Program-made: the position numbers and the translations under genes
The notes under the pieces: generated by a model
Database searches by the model: none
What the model was told of the DNA's origin: nothing
The model's input: the letters and a program-made list of their open reading frames with translations, nothing else
DNA from: Mycolicibacterium litorale
GTDB lineage: Bacteria; Actinomycetota; Actinomycetes; Mycobacteriales; Mycobacteriaceae
Assembly: GCF_014218295.1 (NCBI RefSeq)
Contig: NZ_AP023287.1
Coordinates: 3,720,001 to 3,784,000 of the forward strand
DNA: 64,000 nt
Direction of reading: 5' to 3'
In this document: piece after piece, positions 1 to 9,451 of the stretch
How positions within the stretch are numbered: position 1 is the stretch's first letter
How the letters are laid out: each line of letters begins with the position of its first letter

Positions 1-2
1 CC

Positions 3-344
3 GCACAACCGGTGCTGCACCAGGTTCGGTACACCGTCACCGCGGACGCGCCGTTCTATGCCGACATCTACTACCGCGACACCGAACCCGCGACGTTCTC
101 CGACTACAGCCACAACCCCTACATCTTCAGCCCGAAGGCGGAGGCGGACATCGCGCCGGACCGACCGTGGGTGCTCGAGACGCGGCTCGCCGATCCGAAC
201 CTCTGGGCGATGGTGCTCGTCCAGAGCGGCGAGTCACCGGAGATCGCGACGCCGATGCTGCGATGCGAACTGGCCGTTGACGGTACGGTCGTCAAGACCG
301 ACAGTGGCAGCCGCGGAGCGCTCTGCTCGATCCGGAACTGGTGA
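3..344 (+). CDS. C-terminal part of an exported MmpS-like/hypothetical mycobacterial protein (5' end outside window)
   Basis: The reading frame is open from the window edge to a TGA at 342-344, so the gene starts upstream. The visible 113 residues look like the extracytoplasmic beta-rich tail of small mycobacterial membrane or secreted proteins. It has an aromatic segment (residues FYADIYYRD) and a C-terminal block with two cysteines (CELAVDG and ALCSIRNW) that could form a disulfide outside the cell. That tail resembles MmpS-type accessory proteins, which help lipid or siderophore export, but without the N-terminal membrane anchor the family call is inference. The next gene converges on it 7 bp downstream. 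Confidence 0.55.
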   Translation, partial: AQPVLHQVRYTVTADAPFYADIYYRDTEPATFSDYSHNPYIFSPKAEADIAPDRPWVLETRLADPNLWAMVLVQSGESPEIATPMLRCELAVDGTVVKTDSGSRGALCSIRNW

Positions 345-351
345 GACGCCG

Positions 352-741
352 CTAGGCGTCACCGCGGCGCCAGAGCGTCTGGCCGTTCATCGGAACGCAC
401 GCGAGGAACAGGCCGTCGGGCGCCTGGGCCACCTGATCCAGGTAGTTGGTGCAGTCACTGCCCTCGGTGCGGATACCCGCCATCGGCGGCGACCGGAACC
501 AACGGGGTTCGTACCGCCGGGCCGAACCGCAGAAGAGCAACCTGCCGGCCCGCGTCGACGCTCCCGCCACGGCGGTGCCGAACACGTAGTAACTGGTGTT
601 CGAGCAGTACGAGCCCTGCACCACGTTCGGCGTGATCCCCGGAACGCAGAACGGGTCGTTGCAGCTTTGCGGCTCGGCATTCGCCTGCGGCGCAGTCAAC
701 GTCGCGGCCACGATCGCCGACACGGCCGCCAGCATGGTCAT
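352..741 (-). CDS. Small secreted protein of unknown function
   Basis: The 129-residue product begins with a short, clear signal peptide: MTML, a hydrophobic core AVSAIVAATL, and a cleavage-like APQANA-E. The mature part is cysteine-rich (C at NDPFC, YCSN, LLFCG, SDCTNY, LACVP), suggesting disulfides and an extracellular location. I chose the ATG at 741 because GAGG lies 5 nt upstream and the signal peptide begins there; the frame stays open to 804, but that extension is basic and non-signal-like. Mycobacteria carry many such small exported proteins; I do not recognise a function. It converges with the partial gene on its left and diverges from the exported-protein gene at 920. Confidence 0.7.
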   Translation of the reverse strand: MTMLAAVSAIVAATLTAPQANAEPQSCNDPFCVPGITPNVVQGSYCSNTSYYVFGTAVAGASTRAGRLLFCGSARRYEPRWFRSPPMAGIRTEGSDCTNYLDQVAQAPDGLFLACVPMNGQTLWRRGDA

Positions 742-919
742 ACGCACCTCGCGATTTTCCCACACACAGCGACGAAACTCTCGGGTTCGGCGAAGATCGC
801 CCACCCGTCGGCGCCACCCGAACTCCGACGAATCGCGTTGATACGCAACGGTGTTCTGCGGAAACTGATATCCTCACGGATCGAGTACCGCACGTCAGCT
901 GGACAGAGGAGTCACGCCA

Positions 920-1426
920 ATGTCGGCCAAGATGAGAGTCGGCGCCGCGATCGCCGGAGTCACCGCGGTGGTCGGTCTGACATCCGCGACTCCCGCCGCC
1001 GCCGGCAACGACTGGGGCATCAACGGCACGTTTGCCGTGTCGTCCAACGGCGACCGCGCGAAGGTCAACGAACGCTTCGAGATCCAGCCCGGCGAACGCA
1101 GTACGTGGACGATCACCACGGTGTGCAGCTCCCCCACCGACTGCGCGGGCACCGTCAACAGCGACGCCGGCTGGAGCGCGCCGATCTACACCAACAACGG
1201 GCTGTGGTACGTCAAGAGGGTGGTCCCGGACTGGCGCTACTGCGCCGACGGACAGCCGGTCGAAGGCCTGCGCATCTACAAGATCTACCCGGTCGGGTTC
1301 GACGGCCACTACAGCGCCGGTTCCCACGAATTCACCGGCGAGAACCAGACCATCGGTCCGAGCGGATCCTGCGGCCGCAACCAGTGGCCGCAGATCCGGA
1401 TGCCGTTCTACATGGTCAAGCTGTAA
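920..1426 (+). CDS. Secreted mycobacterial protein of unknown function
   Basis: This 168-residue protein has an N-terminal signal peptide (MSAKMRVG, hydrophobic AAIAGVTAVVGL, cleavage near ATPAAA-G). The mature domain is tryptophan- and glycine-rich, with paired cysteines (TVCSSPTDC, YCADG, GSCGRN), typical of small exported actinobacterial beta proteins. A strong GAGGAG ribosome site sits just before the ATG at 920. It is monocistronic: divergent from the secreted-protein gene at 741 and closed by the palindromic terminator at 1446-1477. It looks like a conserved mycobacterial hypothetical exported protein; no enzyme motif is visible. Confidence 0.72.
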   Translation: MSAKMRVGAAIAGVTAVVGLTSATPAAAGNDWGINGTFAVSSNGDRAKVNERFEIQPGERSTWTITTVCSSPTDCAGTVNSDAGWSAPIYTNNGLWYVKRVVPDWRYCADGQPVEGLRIYKIYPVGFDGHYSAGSHEFTGENQTIGPSGSCGRNQWPQIRMPFYMVKL

Positions 1427-1445
1427 ATCACACTCACGCAACCTA

Positions 1446-1477
1446 AACCGGCCCGGAGCGATCGCTCCGGGCCGGTT
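1446..1477. terminator. Bidirectional terminator, 32-bp perfect palindrome
   Basis: Two 16-nt arms (AACCGGCCCGGAGCGA and its exact reverse complement) abut with no spacer. The element lies between the stop of the plus-strand secreted protein (1426) and the stop of mceF on the minus strand (1489). The position and GC-rich symmetry suit a bidirectional, U-tract-poor mycobacterial terminator. Confidence 0.75.
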
Positions 1478-1488
1478 CGCGTACCACG

Positions 1489-3240
1489 TCAGGTGGGCAT
1501 CAGCTCCTGCCACGACTTCGGTTGCGTGACCAGATCCGACTGGCGGTACATGTTGCCGTCCGGACCCATGTACTCCCCGGTCCTCGGGTTGTACTTGGCG
1601 ATGCCGACCGACGGGCCCGTCGGACCGGTGCCCTCGAACGCCGCGGGCGCGGGGACCGGCGCCGGTGACGGTACCGGCTCGGCACCGGGTGGCAGGGGTA
1701 TGTCCTCCGGCGCCAGCCCGGGCGGCACCGGAACCTGCGTCGCCTGCGGAAGCTGGGCGGGCGGTGCGGGAACGGCGTCCGGCACCGTCACCTGCGCGGG
1801 GCCGGGCGGAATCACCGGCGGCGAGGTGTAGAGCGGCCGGCCCGGCAGCAGGGGGCCCGGGCCCGTTCCCGCGAAGTTCGGCGGCGGTGACGGAGGTGGC
1901 GGGATGTCGGGTGGCCGCTCGGTCACCCCCGGCGGCAACGGAGTGCCCTCGATGGGCCCGAACGTGTTGGAATCCACCAGCGCCCGGCTGTCGGGCGGCA
2001 CACCCTGGCTGATCAGGTTGGGGTCGAGCGGGTACGGTCCCAGCGCATGCTGGCGTTGAGCCAGCGGCGTGAAACCGTTCGGGTCGTTGCACAGTTCGAC
2101 CGTGGGTGCGCGTTTACCCGGATGCGCCATGCACGGATAGTTGCGGGCACCGCGTACGGCGATCGGAGAGTCCTGCGGCAGCTTGCAGTACAGGTTGTCC
2201 GGAGTGTCGATGACCGACGTGTCCGCCGGACTGCGCCACGCGGACGGCGGCAGGAACCCGACGGTGCACGCCGCCGGATCGCCCAGTCCCAGGGAGAAGT
2301 CACCGTTGGGCAGGCCGCTGGGATTCGTGGTCGGTGCGTAGGTCTGGATCTGCGCGACGAAAGGCGGAACCAGCACCAGCAGTTGCTCGATCGACGGGTT
2401 GTAGGTCACGCCGATCTGCCCGAAGGTGGTCAGGTTCGCCAACAGCACCGGCAGCGTCGGCTTCACCTGTTCGAGCAGCCGCGCGGTCTCCTGCGCGAAG
2501 CCGGGTCCGTTGCGCAGGATCGACCGGACCTGCGGGTCGTTGTTGGCCACCTGGTCGGTGATGCCGGCCAGGCTCCTGCCCCACGTGCGGATCGAATCGG
2601 CGGTCTGGGCCTGGGCGTCGAGGAAGCCCACGGCGTCATCGGTCAGTGCGCGGGTGTTTGCCGCCGCGCCGCGCGCATCGCGGGTGATGGTCGACGACGA
2701 GTCCAGCAGGGAGCCGAAGTCGAAATCGGTGCCCTTGAACGCGTTGTACGACTCGTCGAGCAGCTCACTGAGCTTGTCCTTCGGGATGGTGTTCACCAGC
2801 GCGCTCACCTGATCGAGCATCGGCCCGACGGCCTGCGGGACCTTGGTGTCGCTCATGGCGATCACCGAGCCGTCCTGCAGGTACGGGGGCTGGTCGGTGC
2901 GGGGCAGCAGCTCGACGTACTGCTCGCCGACCGCGGACACGCTGCGCACCTCCGCCTGCAGGTCGGCCGGGATCTTCGCCGAACCGTCCAGCGACAGCGT
3001 CGCCTCGGCGCCGTTGTCGGTGAGCGCCACCCCGGTGACCTTGCCGACCTGCGAACCGCGGTAGGTGACATTGCTGAACCGGTAGAGACCGCCGGAGGCG
3101 GGCAGCTCCACGGTGACGATCATCCGTCCCACCCCGAGCAGCGTGGGCACCTGCATGTACACGAACACCATCACACCGACGCCGACGATCGAGGCGATCG
3201 TGAAGATGATCAGCTGGGTCCGGACGAAGCGTGTCAGCAT
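1489..3240 (-). CDS. mceF: MCE family protein F
   Basis: Last gene of the mce block (583 aa). An N-terminal membrane anchor (about residues 10-30, hydrophobic through FTIASIVGVGVMVFVYM) is followed by the MlaD/MCE domain (about 38-115, with GLYRFSNVTYRGSQVGKV). Next comes a long helical region to about 320, then a proline-rich C-terminal tail ending in a tyrosine-containing NPRTGEYMGPDG motif. Mce proteins form the periplasm-spanning substrate tunnel of actinobacterial Mce lipid importers, working with YrbE permeases and an MceG-type ATPase. The ATG at 3240 shares one base with the stop of mceE (TGATG), indicating translational coupling. The proline-rich tail is long but usual for F subunits. 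Confidence 0.93.
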   Translation of the reverse strand: MLTRFVRTQLIIFTIASIVGVGVMVFVYMQVPTLLGVGRMIVTVELPASGGLYRFSNVTYRGSQVGKVTGVALTDNGAEATLSLDGSAKIPADLQAEVRSVSAVGEQYVELLPRTDQPPYLQDGSVIAMSDTKVPQAVGPMLDQVSALVNTIPKDKLSELLDESYNAFKGTDFDFGSLLDSSSTITRDARGAAANTRALTDDAVGFLDAQAQTADSIRTWGRSLAGITDQVANNDPQVRSILRNGPGFAQETARLLEQVKPTLPVLLANLTTFGQIGVTYNPSIEQLLVLVPPFVAQIQTYAPTTNPSGLPNGDFSLGLGDPAACTVGFLPPSAWRSPADTSVIDTPDNLYCKLPQDSPIAVRGARNYPCMAHPGKRAPTVELCNDPNGFTPLAQRQHALGPYPLDPNLISQGVPPDSRALVDSNTFGPIEGTPLPPGVTERPPDIPPPPSPPPNFAGTGPGPLLPGRPLYTSPPVIPPGPAQVTVPDAVPAPPAQLPQATQVPVPPGLAPEDIPLPPGAEPVPSPAPVPAPAAFEGTGPTGPSVGIAKYNPRTGEYMGPDGNMYRQSDLVTQPKSWQELMPT

Positions 3241-4613
3241 CAGCGTCCCCCTGGAGCCTGAGGAGCCGCGGGCGGCGGCGCGGGATTCGGATACGGCCCG
3301 GCGAAGATCGGCGCCGTCGCCCCGGGTGCGGGTGGTGCCGGGGCCGGGGCGGGCGCCCCGAACGCCGCCATGGGCGCGGGCGGTGTCACCGGCAGCACCG
3401 GTCCGACCTCCGCGGTCACCGGCGGCGGTGGCGGCAGCGGCGCGGACGCCTCGGCGGTGGCCGCCTCCGCCGGTCCCTCCTCCGGGAACGCATCGGCCGG
3501 CGGCTGGCTGATCCCGAGCTTCAGCGGATCGTAGGTGTACTGCAGGTAGTTCGGATCGCCCGGCGCGGGAACGAGTTCCGCGCCCTCCTGCTCCCACCGG
3601 GTGCCGAGGAACAGGGTGCGCTTCAACCGCGGGATCGTGAAGTCGACGACCGCGAACAGGTTGTAGTAGTCGCCGCGGATGGCCCGGTCGATGAAGCTCT
3701 GCGTGAACGGGAAGTGCGCGGCGTACTCGAGGATCTTGTTGAGGTCCGGTCCGACGTCGGCGAACGCCTTGATCGCGGGCTCCAGGTTCTTGAGGTTCCT
3801 GACCAGATCATCCTGCGAATCGTTGACGAACTCCGTCGCGGTGTCGCTGAATGTGCCGAGCTTCTGCAGCGCCGTGGTCAGCCGGGGACGCTCCCTGACG
3901 AGCACGTCGATGGCAGGCGGTATGCGGTCGAGGGCCCTGGTGATGTCGTCGCGCTGCTGGGCGAACGTCGACGACAGCCGGTTGAGCGACTGGATCGAGG
4001 ACACGATGTTGTCGCGTTGGGCGTCGAGCGTGCCGACGAAGTTGTCGAGACGGGTGAGCAGTTCGCGCGCGTCGCCCTCGCGTCCGTCGAGCGCGGCACT
4101 GAAGTTGTGGATCACATCGCCGATCTGGCCGAGGCCGCCACCGTTGACCACCGCGGCCAGCGACGACAGCGTCTGCTCGGTGGTCGGGTAGGTGGACGAG
4201 TCGTTGAGCGGGATCGTGGCTCCCGGCCGGAGCACCCCCTCCGGATCCTCACCGAGCGGAGGGTTGAGCGCCAGGTGCATCGAACCCAGCAGAGAGGTCT
4301 GGGCGACGCTCGCGACCGCGTTCGCCGGCACCACGATGTCCGGTTTCACCGAGATCTCCACGTCGGCGTGCCAGTCCTTGACCGACAGCTTGCGCACACT
4401 GCCGACCACGACGTCGCTCATCATCACCGGCGAATTCGGTTCCAGCGTGGCGACGTTGGCGATCTCGACGTGATAGGTGTGCGCATCCGGTCCGCGGCCC
4501 ACCGCACCCGGCAAGGGCAGCGAGTTGACGCCCTGGAAACCGCAGCCGCTGAGGGTCACAGCGACGCACGAGCCGGCGATCATGGTGAGGCGCCGCGCTT
4601 TTCGGCCGGTCAT
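3240..4613 (-). CDS. mceE: MCE family lipoprotein E (LprN-like)
   Basis: The fifth Mce subunit (457 aa) is a lipoprotein: basic N-terminus, hydrophobic stretch, then the lipobox L-S-G-C with the acylated cysteine at residue 24. The MlaD/MCE domain follows (about 45-125), then a helical tunnel region and a Pro/Ala-rich tail. In known Mce complexes the E subunit is the one lipid-anchored member, which this matches. The ATG at 4613 overlaps the mceD stop as ATGA, fixing the start; the frame stays open much further upstream but only as antisense-like Pro/Ala/Arg sequence. It is co-transcribed with the rest of the operon. Confidence 0.93.
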   Translation of the reverse strand: MTGRKARRLTMIAGSCVAVTLSGCGFQGVNSLPLPGAVGRGPDAHTYHVEIANVATLEPNSPVMMSDVVVGSVRKLSVKDWHADVEISVKPDIVVPANAVASVAQTSLLGSMHLALNPPLGEDPEGVLRPGATIPLNDSSTYPTTEQTLSSLAAVVNGGGLGQIGDVIHNFSAALDGREGDARELLTRLDNFVGTLDAQRDNIVSSIQSLNRLSSTFAQQRDDITRALDRIPPAIDVLVRERPRLTTALQKLGTFSDTATEFVNDSQDDLVRNLKNLEPAIKAFADVGPDLNKILEYAAHFPFTQSFIDRAIRGDYYNLFAVVDFTIPRLKRTLFLGTRWEQEGAELVPAPGDPNYLQYTYDPLKLGISQPPADAFPEEGPAEAATAEASAPLPPPPPVTAEVGPVLPVTPPAPMAAFGAPAPAPAPPAPGATAPIFAGPYPNPAPPPAAPQAPGGR

Positions 4614-6064
4614 GCTGGTGGTGTCCCTTCTGCGGGTGCCGGTGCGGCCGGCGCCTCGGCGGGCAGCAGGGACCCGGGAGGCGGCGGACCCGGCGGGGGT
4701 CCGCCCGGGTTGAGCACGCTCTCCACCGACGTCGGCATGTTCGGCGGGACCAGCGGCGCACCACCGGGGAGCAGTTGCTGCGCGCCCGGCCCCGGTACGC
4801 CCGGCGGCCGCCCGGTGAACGGCGCGGGTCCCGGGGCGACGCCCTCGTATGCGGAGATGGCCGGCGGCATCAGCGGTGGCTGCGGGGAGCCGCCCGCGCC
4901 GGGGGCGAGGTTGGGCTCGGAATAGATGATGTTCTCCGGGTTCGCCGACGGCATCAGGAACGGCGCGATCGGGAACGGCAGGTAGTTGAAGTTCAACAGC
5001 CGCAACGCCGGTCCGAGGTACTGGGAGCACAGCTTCGCCGTCTCCGGCGCTGTGGTGTTCTCGACCGCTCCGATCGCGCCGCAGATGAACTGCACCGGGT
5101 TGGAGAAGTTGTTGAGCACGAACTGGCCGACGGCACTGCCGGCATCCGGGTTGTAGATGTTGTAGGCGTTGCTCAGCGCATTCGGCGCGATGTGCAGGAG
5201 GTTCTCGATCTCCATCTGGTTGTCGAGCAGGTTGCTCGTGACGTTGGCCAGCCGCTGCACCTGCTCGGAGGTCTGGTTGCGGCTGCCAGCGATGAACCGC
5301 TGCACGTCGACGACGGCCACCGACAGATCCTTGAGCGCCGCGTCGAGGTCCGAGCGGCTGCCGTCGACCACGCTGGTCAGCGTCGCCAACCGGTCCTGGA
5401 ACAGCATGACCTGCTGATTGCTGTTCTTCAGTGCGGTGATGAAGGTCTGCAGATTCTTGATGATGTCGACGACGTTGCCGCTGCCCTCGGCGAGCACACG
5501 GGCTGCGCCCGACAGTTCGGTGATCACCTGCCGCAGCTTGTCGCCGTTGCCGTCCATGGCGTTGGCGGCGCTCTCGATGAACCTCGACACCGAGGTGCCG
5601 TTCACCCCACTCTGCGGACCGAGGTCGGTGGCGAGCCGCATGAGCTGCTCCTTGACCTCATCCCATTCCACGGGAACGGCGGTGCGCTCCAACGGGATCA
5701 CCGCATCGTCGGACATCGTCGGACCACTCGTCCGATAGGCCGGGGTCAGCTGGACGTAACGCGCCGAGATGAGGTTCGGCGCGACGATGACGGCCTTGGC
5801 GTCGGCGGGGATCGGCACGCCGCGGTCGATATGCAGCACCAACCGGGTCCGGGTGCCCTCCGGCTCGATGGAGTCGATGGTGCCCACCTCGACACCGGAC
5901 ACCCGCACCTCGTCGCCGGGATAGATGCCGGTGGCGGAGGTGAACAGCGCGGAGATCGTCTTCGGCCCGAAGTACACCTGACGTACCAGCACCGCCGCAC
6001 CCGCCACCAACAGTGCGACCAGCGCCACCGTCAGCAGCGTCGTCAGGCGCCGTCGGCCTCTCAT
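4610..6064 (-). CDS. mceD: MCE family protein D
   Basis: A 484-residue Mce subunit with a basic N-terminus (MRGRRRL) and a single membrane anchor (about 8-28). The MCE domain contains YPGDEVRVSGVEVGTIDSIE (about 48-68). A helical region follows, then a proline/glycine-rich tail from about 390. It contributes one of the six different subunits expected in an actinobacterial Mce assembly. The start overlaps the mceC stop (ATGA at 6061-6064), and the stop overlaps the mceE start in the same way. Confidence 0.93.
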   Translation of the reverse strand: MRGRRRLTTLLTVALVALLVAGAAVLVRQVYFGPKTISALFTSATGIYPGDEVRVSGVEVGTIDSIEPEGTRTRLVLHIDRGVPIPADAKAVIVAPNLISARYVQLTPAYRTSGPTMSDDAVIPLERTAVPVEWDEVKEQLMRLATDLGPQSGVNGTSVSRFIESAANAMDGNGDKLRQVITELSGAARVLAEGSGNVVDIIKNLQTFITALKNSNQQVMLFQDRLATLTSVVDGSRSDLDAALKDLSVAVVDVQRFIAGSRNQTSEQVQRLANVTSNLLDNQMEIENLLHIAPNALSNAYNIYNPDAGSAVGQFVLNNFSNPVQFICGAIGAVENTTAPETAKLCSQYLGPALRLLNFNYLPFPIAPFLMPSANPENIIYSEPNLAPGAGGSPQPPLMPPAISAYEGVAPGPAPFTGRPPGVPGPGAQQLLPGGAPLVPPNMPTSVESVLNPGGPPPGPPPPGSLLPAEAPAAPAPAEGTPPA

Positions 6065-7143
6065 CGCGAACCTCCGGGAATACCGTTGTACGGCAACGGC
6101 AATTCGGCACGTGGTCCGGCGGTGTCCGGCGGCTGGCCGGCGTTGGTCCCGCGCCGGAACCCGAACGCGTAGTCCATGAACGGTTGCAGGATCTGTGCCG
6201 GTTGCAGGTTGGGCACGAACGCGTTGTAGTACGGACCGTTGGCAAGCGTCTCACCCTGCGCCAGAATGAATTTCTTCAGGCTGGGCAGGATCTTGCCGAT
6301 GTTGTCGCGGTTGCGCTCCAGCATCGCCTCCACCGAGTTGAGGCGCTGCAGGGTGGGCGCCAGCTCCGCTTCGTTCTCCGCGACCATTCCGCTGAGCTGC
6401 TGGGCGACGGCCGACGTGTTGGCCAGCAGGTCGACGATGGCGTCTCGGCGATCGTTGAGGACGCCGAGCAGATCGTTCGCGTTGAGGATCAACGTGTTCA
6501 GCTGCTGACTGCGCTGTGACAACACCTCGGTCACCTCGCTGGCGCTCTTGAGCAGGGAGGCCAGGTTCTCGTTGCGGCTGTTGAGCGAACGCGACAGCCG
6601 GCTCAGGCCGTCGAACGTGGGACCGAGCCGGGGCGCGACCTGGTCGATGGTCGCCGACAGCGTGTCGAGCGACTGGTTCAGCGAGGTGGTGTCCGTGCCG
6701 GCCGAATTGGTCGTGAGGTCACCGACGGCGTCGGTCAGCGAATAGGGCGACGACGTCCGGGACACGGGGATGACCTCGGACTGGCTGAGCGATCCGCTGC
6801 CCTCGGACTCGAGGGTGAGCACCCGCTCGCCCAGCAGCGATCCGATGCGGATGTGGGCGGTGGTCTGCGAGCCGAGCGGATACCGGCCGTCCGTCGTGAA
6901 CGTCACCAGCGCATCGCCGTGGGACAGCGACACGTCGGTCACGGTGCCGATCTTGATGCCGGACACCGTCACGTCGTTTCCCACGGTGATGCCCCCGGCC
7001 TCGGTGAACAGCGCCTGATGGCGCACCGAGGTCGCCCACTGGATCAACCGCTCGGGTTGCAGCCCGACGGCGATGACGAGCAGGATCAGCATCGCGCCGA
7101 TGAAGCCCGCCTTGATCAGATTGGATTCGCGATATTTACGCAT
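6061..7143 (-). CDS. mceC: MCE family protein C
   Basis: A 360-residue Mce subunit: short basic N-terminus (MRKYRES), a membrane helix (about 12-28), then the MCE domain with VGNDVTVSGIKIGTV, and a long alpha-helical section without a proline-rich extension. I use the ATG at 7143 because it overlaps the mceB stop as TGATG and begins the conserved positively charged leader; an in-frame codon at 7158 is less likely. It acts with the neighbouring Mce subunits in substrate transfer across the periplasm. Confidence 0.93.
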   Translation of the reverse strand: MRKYRESNLIKAGFIGAMLILLVIAVGLQPERLIQWATSVRHQALFTEAGGITVGNDVTVSGIKIGTVTDVSLSHGDALVTFTTDGRYPLGSQTTAHIRIGSLLGERVLTLESEGSGSLSQSEVIPVSRTSSPYSLTDAVGDLTTNSAGTDTTSLNQSLDTLSATIDQVAPRLGPTFDGLSRLSRSLNSRNENLASLLKSASEVTEVLSQRSQQLNTLILNANDLLGVLNDRRDAIVDLLANTSAVAQQLSGMVAENEAELAPTLQRLNSVEAMLERNRDNIGKILPSLKKFILAQGETLANGPYYNAFVPNLQPAQILQPFMDYAFGFRRGTNAGQPPDTAGPRAELPLPYNGIPGGSR

Positions 7144-8168
7144 CAGGGCTCCGCGCACCTCCCGCTTTCTTGTTTGACCCAGGGGAAGACAGCGGTCCGG
7201 CCCTGTAGATCGGTCACCCGGAAGGAGAGGCCGCAGATGTAGTACATGATCCAGCTGCCATACGATCCGAGTCGCGCGACCTTGCGGTAGTTCTCCGGCC
7301 CCTTCTGCAGGGCCATGTCGAGGATGACCTGGTGGTCGTCGAGCAACGGTGCCAACCGGTTCAGCTCGTCGACGGTGCGGTTGAGCGGCGGACGCGCCTC
7401 GGTGAGCAGGTCCGCGATCGACGCGGTTCCGTTGTCCAGGGCCGTGATCGCCGTGCCGATCGGGTCACGGTCCTCGGAGAGCCCGCTGATCAGCTGCTCG
7501 AGGCGGTCGATCGCACCGGAGAACTTGTCCCCGTCCTTCGCCAGCGTGTCCACCACGGTGTTGAGGTTGTCGATCAGCTGCTGCACGACCTCGTTGTTGT
7601 CGGCGAGCGTGTTGGAGAACGACGAGGTCCTGCTGAGCAGCGAATCGAGCGTATTGCCCTGGCCCTGGAAGATCTGGATCAGTGAGGACGTCAGCGCGTT
7701 GACGTCCTGCGCGTTCAGGCCCTGGATGACCGGGCGCAGGCCGCCGAGCAGGAGATCGAGGTCCAGTGCGGCGGAGGTGCGTTCCTTCGGGATCTGCGCC
7801 CCGGCCGGGAGCACCCGGGTGGACCCCGGACCGTCGATGAGTTCGAGGTAGCGGTCTCCGGTCAGGTTGAGATACCGCACGGCGGCCTGCGTCCCGGACG
7901 TCAGCACCACGGCGCGGTCGGCGTCGAACTCCACCATCACCGTCTTGTCCGGTTGCAGCGCAACGCTTTCCACCGTGCCCACCCGCACACCGGCGACCCG
8001 CACGGAATCCCCGGTCTCCAACCGCGACGCGTCGGTGAACACCGCCGAGTAGCTCGCTGTCGAACCGCTGCGGTACTCGCTGAACGCCATGAACAGGAAG
8101 GCGGTCAGCAGGGTCATCACGGTCGCGAAGACCGCGAACTTGACGAGTGTGCCTCTCACGCGCGTCAT
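7143..8168 (-). CDS. mceB: MCE family protein B
   Basis: A 341-residue Mce subunit starting MTRVRGTLVKF, followed by one transmembrane helix (about 10-28) and the MCE domain with LETGDSVRVAGVRVGTVESV (about 45-64). The helical C-terminal part ends in a short cysteine-containing segment (YYICGLSFRV and GRCAEP). The ATG at 8168 overlaps the mceA stop by 4 nt (ATGA). The upstream open frame to 8279 is shadow sequence. Confidence 0.93.
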   Translation of the reverse strand: MTRVRGTLVKFAVFATVMTLLTAFLFMAFSEYRSGSTASYSAVFTDASRLETGDSVRVAGVRVGTVESVALQPDKTVMVEFDADRAVVLTSGTQAAVRYLNLTGDRYLELIDGPGSTRVLPAGAQIPKERTSAALDLDLLLGGLRPVIQGLNAQDVNALTSSLIQIFQGQGNTLDSLLSRTSSFSNTLADNNEVVQQLIDNLNTVVDTLAKDGDKFSGAIDRLEQLISGLSEDRDPIGTAITALDNGTASIADLLTEARPPLNRTVDELNRLAPLLDDHQVILDMALQKGPENYRKVARLGSYGSWIMYYICGLSFRVTDLQGRTAVFPWVKQESGRCAEP

Positions 8169-9442
8169 CCGGGTTGTCCGATCTGGGCGGTGTTGCGGGG
8201 CGGACCGTCGAGCGGGCCGAAGAGCATCTGCTTGAGGCCGTCGGAGTTGAGGAGGATGCCCTGGTTGCCGTACTGCCAAGGGTTGGCGTTGGTGTCGGTG
8301 ACCAGGTACTTCGACCTGTTGCCGAATCCGATGTAGGGCAGGCCCATACAGTTCGGTCCGCCCTTGGCGGCCACCTTGGGCAGGTTCCGGGGATAGCGGT
8401 AGCGCTCGATGCCGAGGGTGAACGCCACGTTCACGACGACGCCCGGATCCATCTGGGGCGGCTGGTGCAGCACATAGCTCATTCCCTCGAGCGTGCAGTT
8501 GATCGCCTTGGCGTACTCGTTGAACAGATCGGTCGTGGGGGCGACCAGTCTGAGCACCTCGCTGACCGCTTCCCGATTGCCGCCGACCACCTCGTTGCCG
8601 ATGTCGGCGAGGCCGATCGCGCTGACCAGGAACGCGTCCAGGTTGTTCTGCTCCTCGACGATGCCGTCACTGATCCGCGTCGAACTCTGCATGGTGCGCA
8701 TGAGGTCCGGCGCGATGTCGGCGTAGGCGGCCGCGACCGGCGCGGTCAATTCCATGTCGCGGGCGAGGTTCGGCAGGCTCGGTTCGAGTTCGGCCAGCAG
8801 GGCGTTGAAATCGCTCAGCGTCTGGCCCATGCTCTCGCCGCGGCCCGAGAAGGCCGACGAGATCGCCCCGAGAGTCTGGTTCAGCTTCGCCGGATCGATC
8901 CGGTCGAGCACGGCCACCAGATCCTGGAACACGGTGTTGATCTCGACCATCACCCGGTCGCCGCGCAGGATCTGACCGGCGCTCAGCGGTGTGGCGGACG
9001 GTTCGGGCGGGGTGACGAACTGGACGGACTTCGCGCCGAACACGGTGGTGGATTCGATGTCGACGCCGACGTTCTCGGGGATCAGCCGCATCTGGGACGG
9101 CTCGATCGCCAGGTGCAGGGCCGCCGTACCGTCCGGCCGGTGCTCGATCGAGTCGACCTTGCCGACCTCGACACCGCGCATCTTCACCTTGGCGTCCGGG
9201 TTCATCACCAGTCCGGCGCGATCGGAGATGACCGTCACCGGAACGCTTTCGGAGAAACTGCCGCGAAACAGTCCGACCGCCAGCGCGATGACCAGCGCCA
9301 CCGCCACGACCATGCCCAGTCCGGCCAGCGGCCGCGCGTAGTGCGTCACCCCGAAATGGCGACCGCTCGACGAGGCGACCGGTGAGGCCGAACTCGTCGT
9401 CTCCGACCGATGCATCGGTCCGGGGCCGAGATTCTTCGACAC
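8165..9442 (-). CDS. mceA: MCE family protein A
   Basis: The first Mce subunit (425 aa). It has a longer Ser/Pro-rich cytoplasmic leader than the other subunits, a membrane anchor at about residues 40-60, and an MCE domain (about 69-145) with VKMRGVEVGKVDSIE. A helical body follows, and a C-terminal part with NCMGLPYIG and a tyrosine/asparagine-rich stretch typical of A subunits. The start is a GTG at 9442 preceded by GGGAG. It is 9 bp downstream of yrbEB, which confirms the canonical yrbEAB-mceA-F order. Confidence 0.92.
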   Translation of the reverse strand: MSKNLGPGPMHRSETTSSASPVASSSGRHFGVTHYARPLAGLGMVVAVALVIALAVGLFRGSFSESVPVTVISDRAGLVMNPDAKVKMRGVEVGKVDSIEHRPDGTAALHLAIEPSQMRLIPENVGVDIESTTVFGAKSVQFVTPPEPSATPLSAGQILRGDRVMVEINTVFQDLVAVLDRIDPAKLNQTLGAISSAFSGRGESMGQTLSDFNALLAELEPSLPNLARDMELTAPVAAAYADIAPDLMRTMQSSTRISDGIVEEQNNLDAFLVSAIGLADIGNEVVGGNREAVSEVLRLVAPTTDLFNEYAKAINCTLEGMSYVLHQPPQMDPGVVVNVAFTLGIERYRYPRNLPKVAAKGGPNCMGLPYIGFGNRSKYLVTDTNANPWQYGNQGILLNSDGLKQMLFGPLDGPPRNTAQIGQPG

Positions 9443-9451
9443 AGTGCTCCC

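Noticed and set aside
455..3261. Long opposite-strand open frames (455-2092 minus, 2047-3261 plus) over the secreted-protein and mceF genes
   Set aside because: They are Arg/Pro/Gly-rich, have no domain motifs and lie antisense or out of frame to well-supported genes; this is normal for high-GC DNA.
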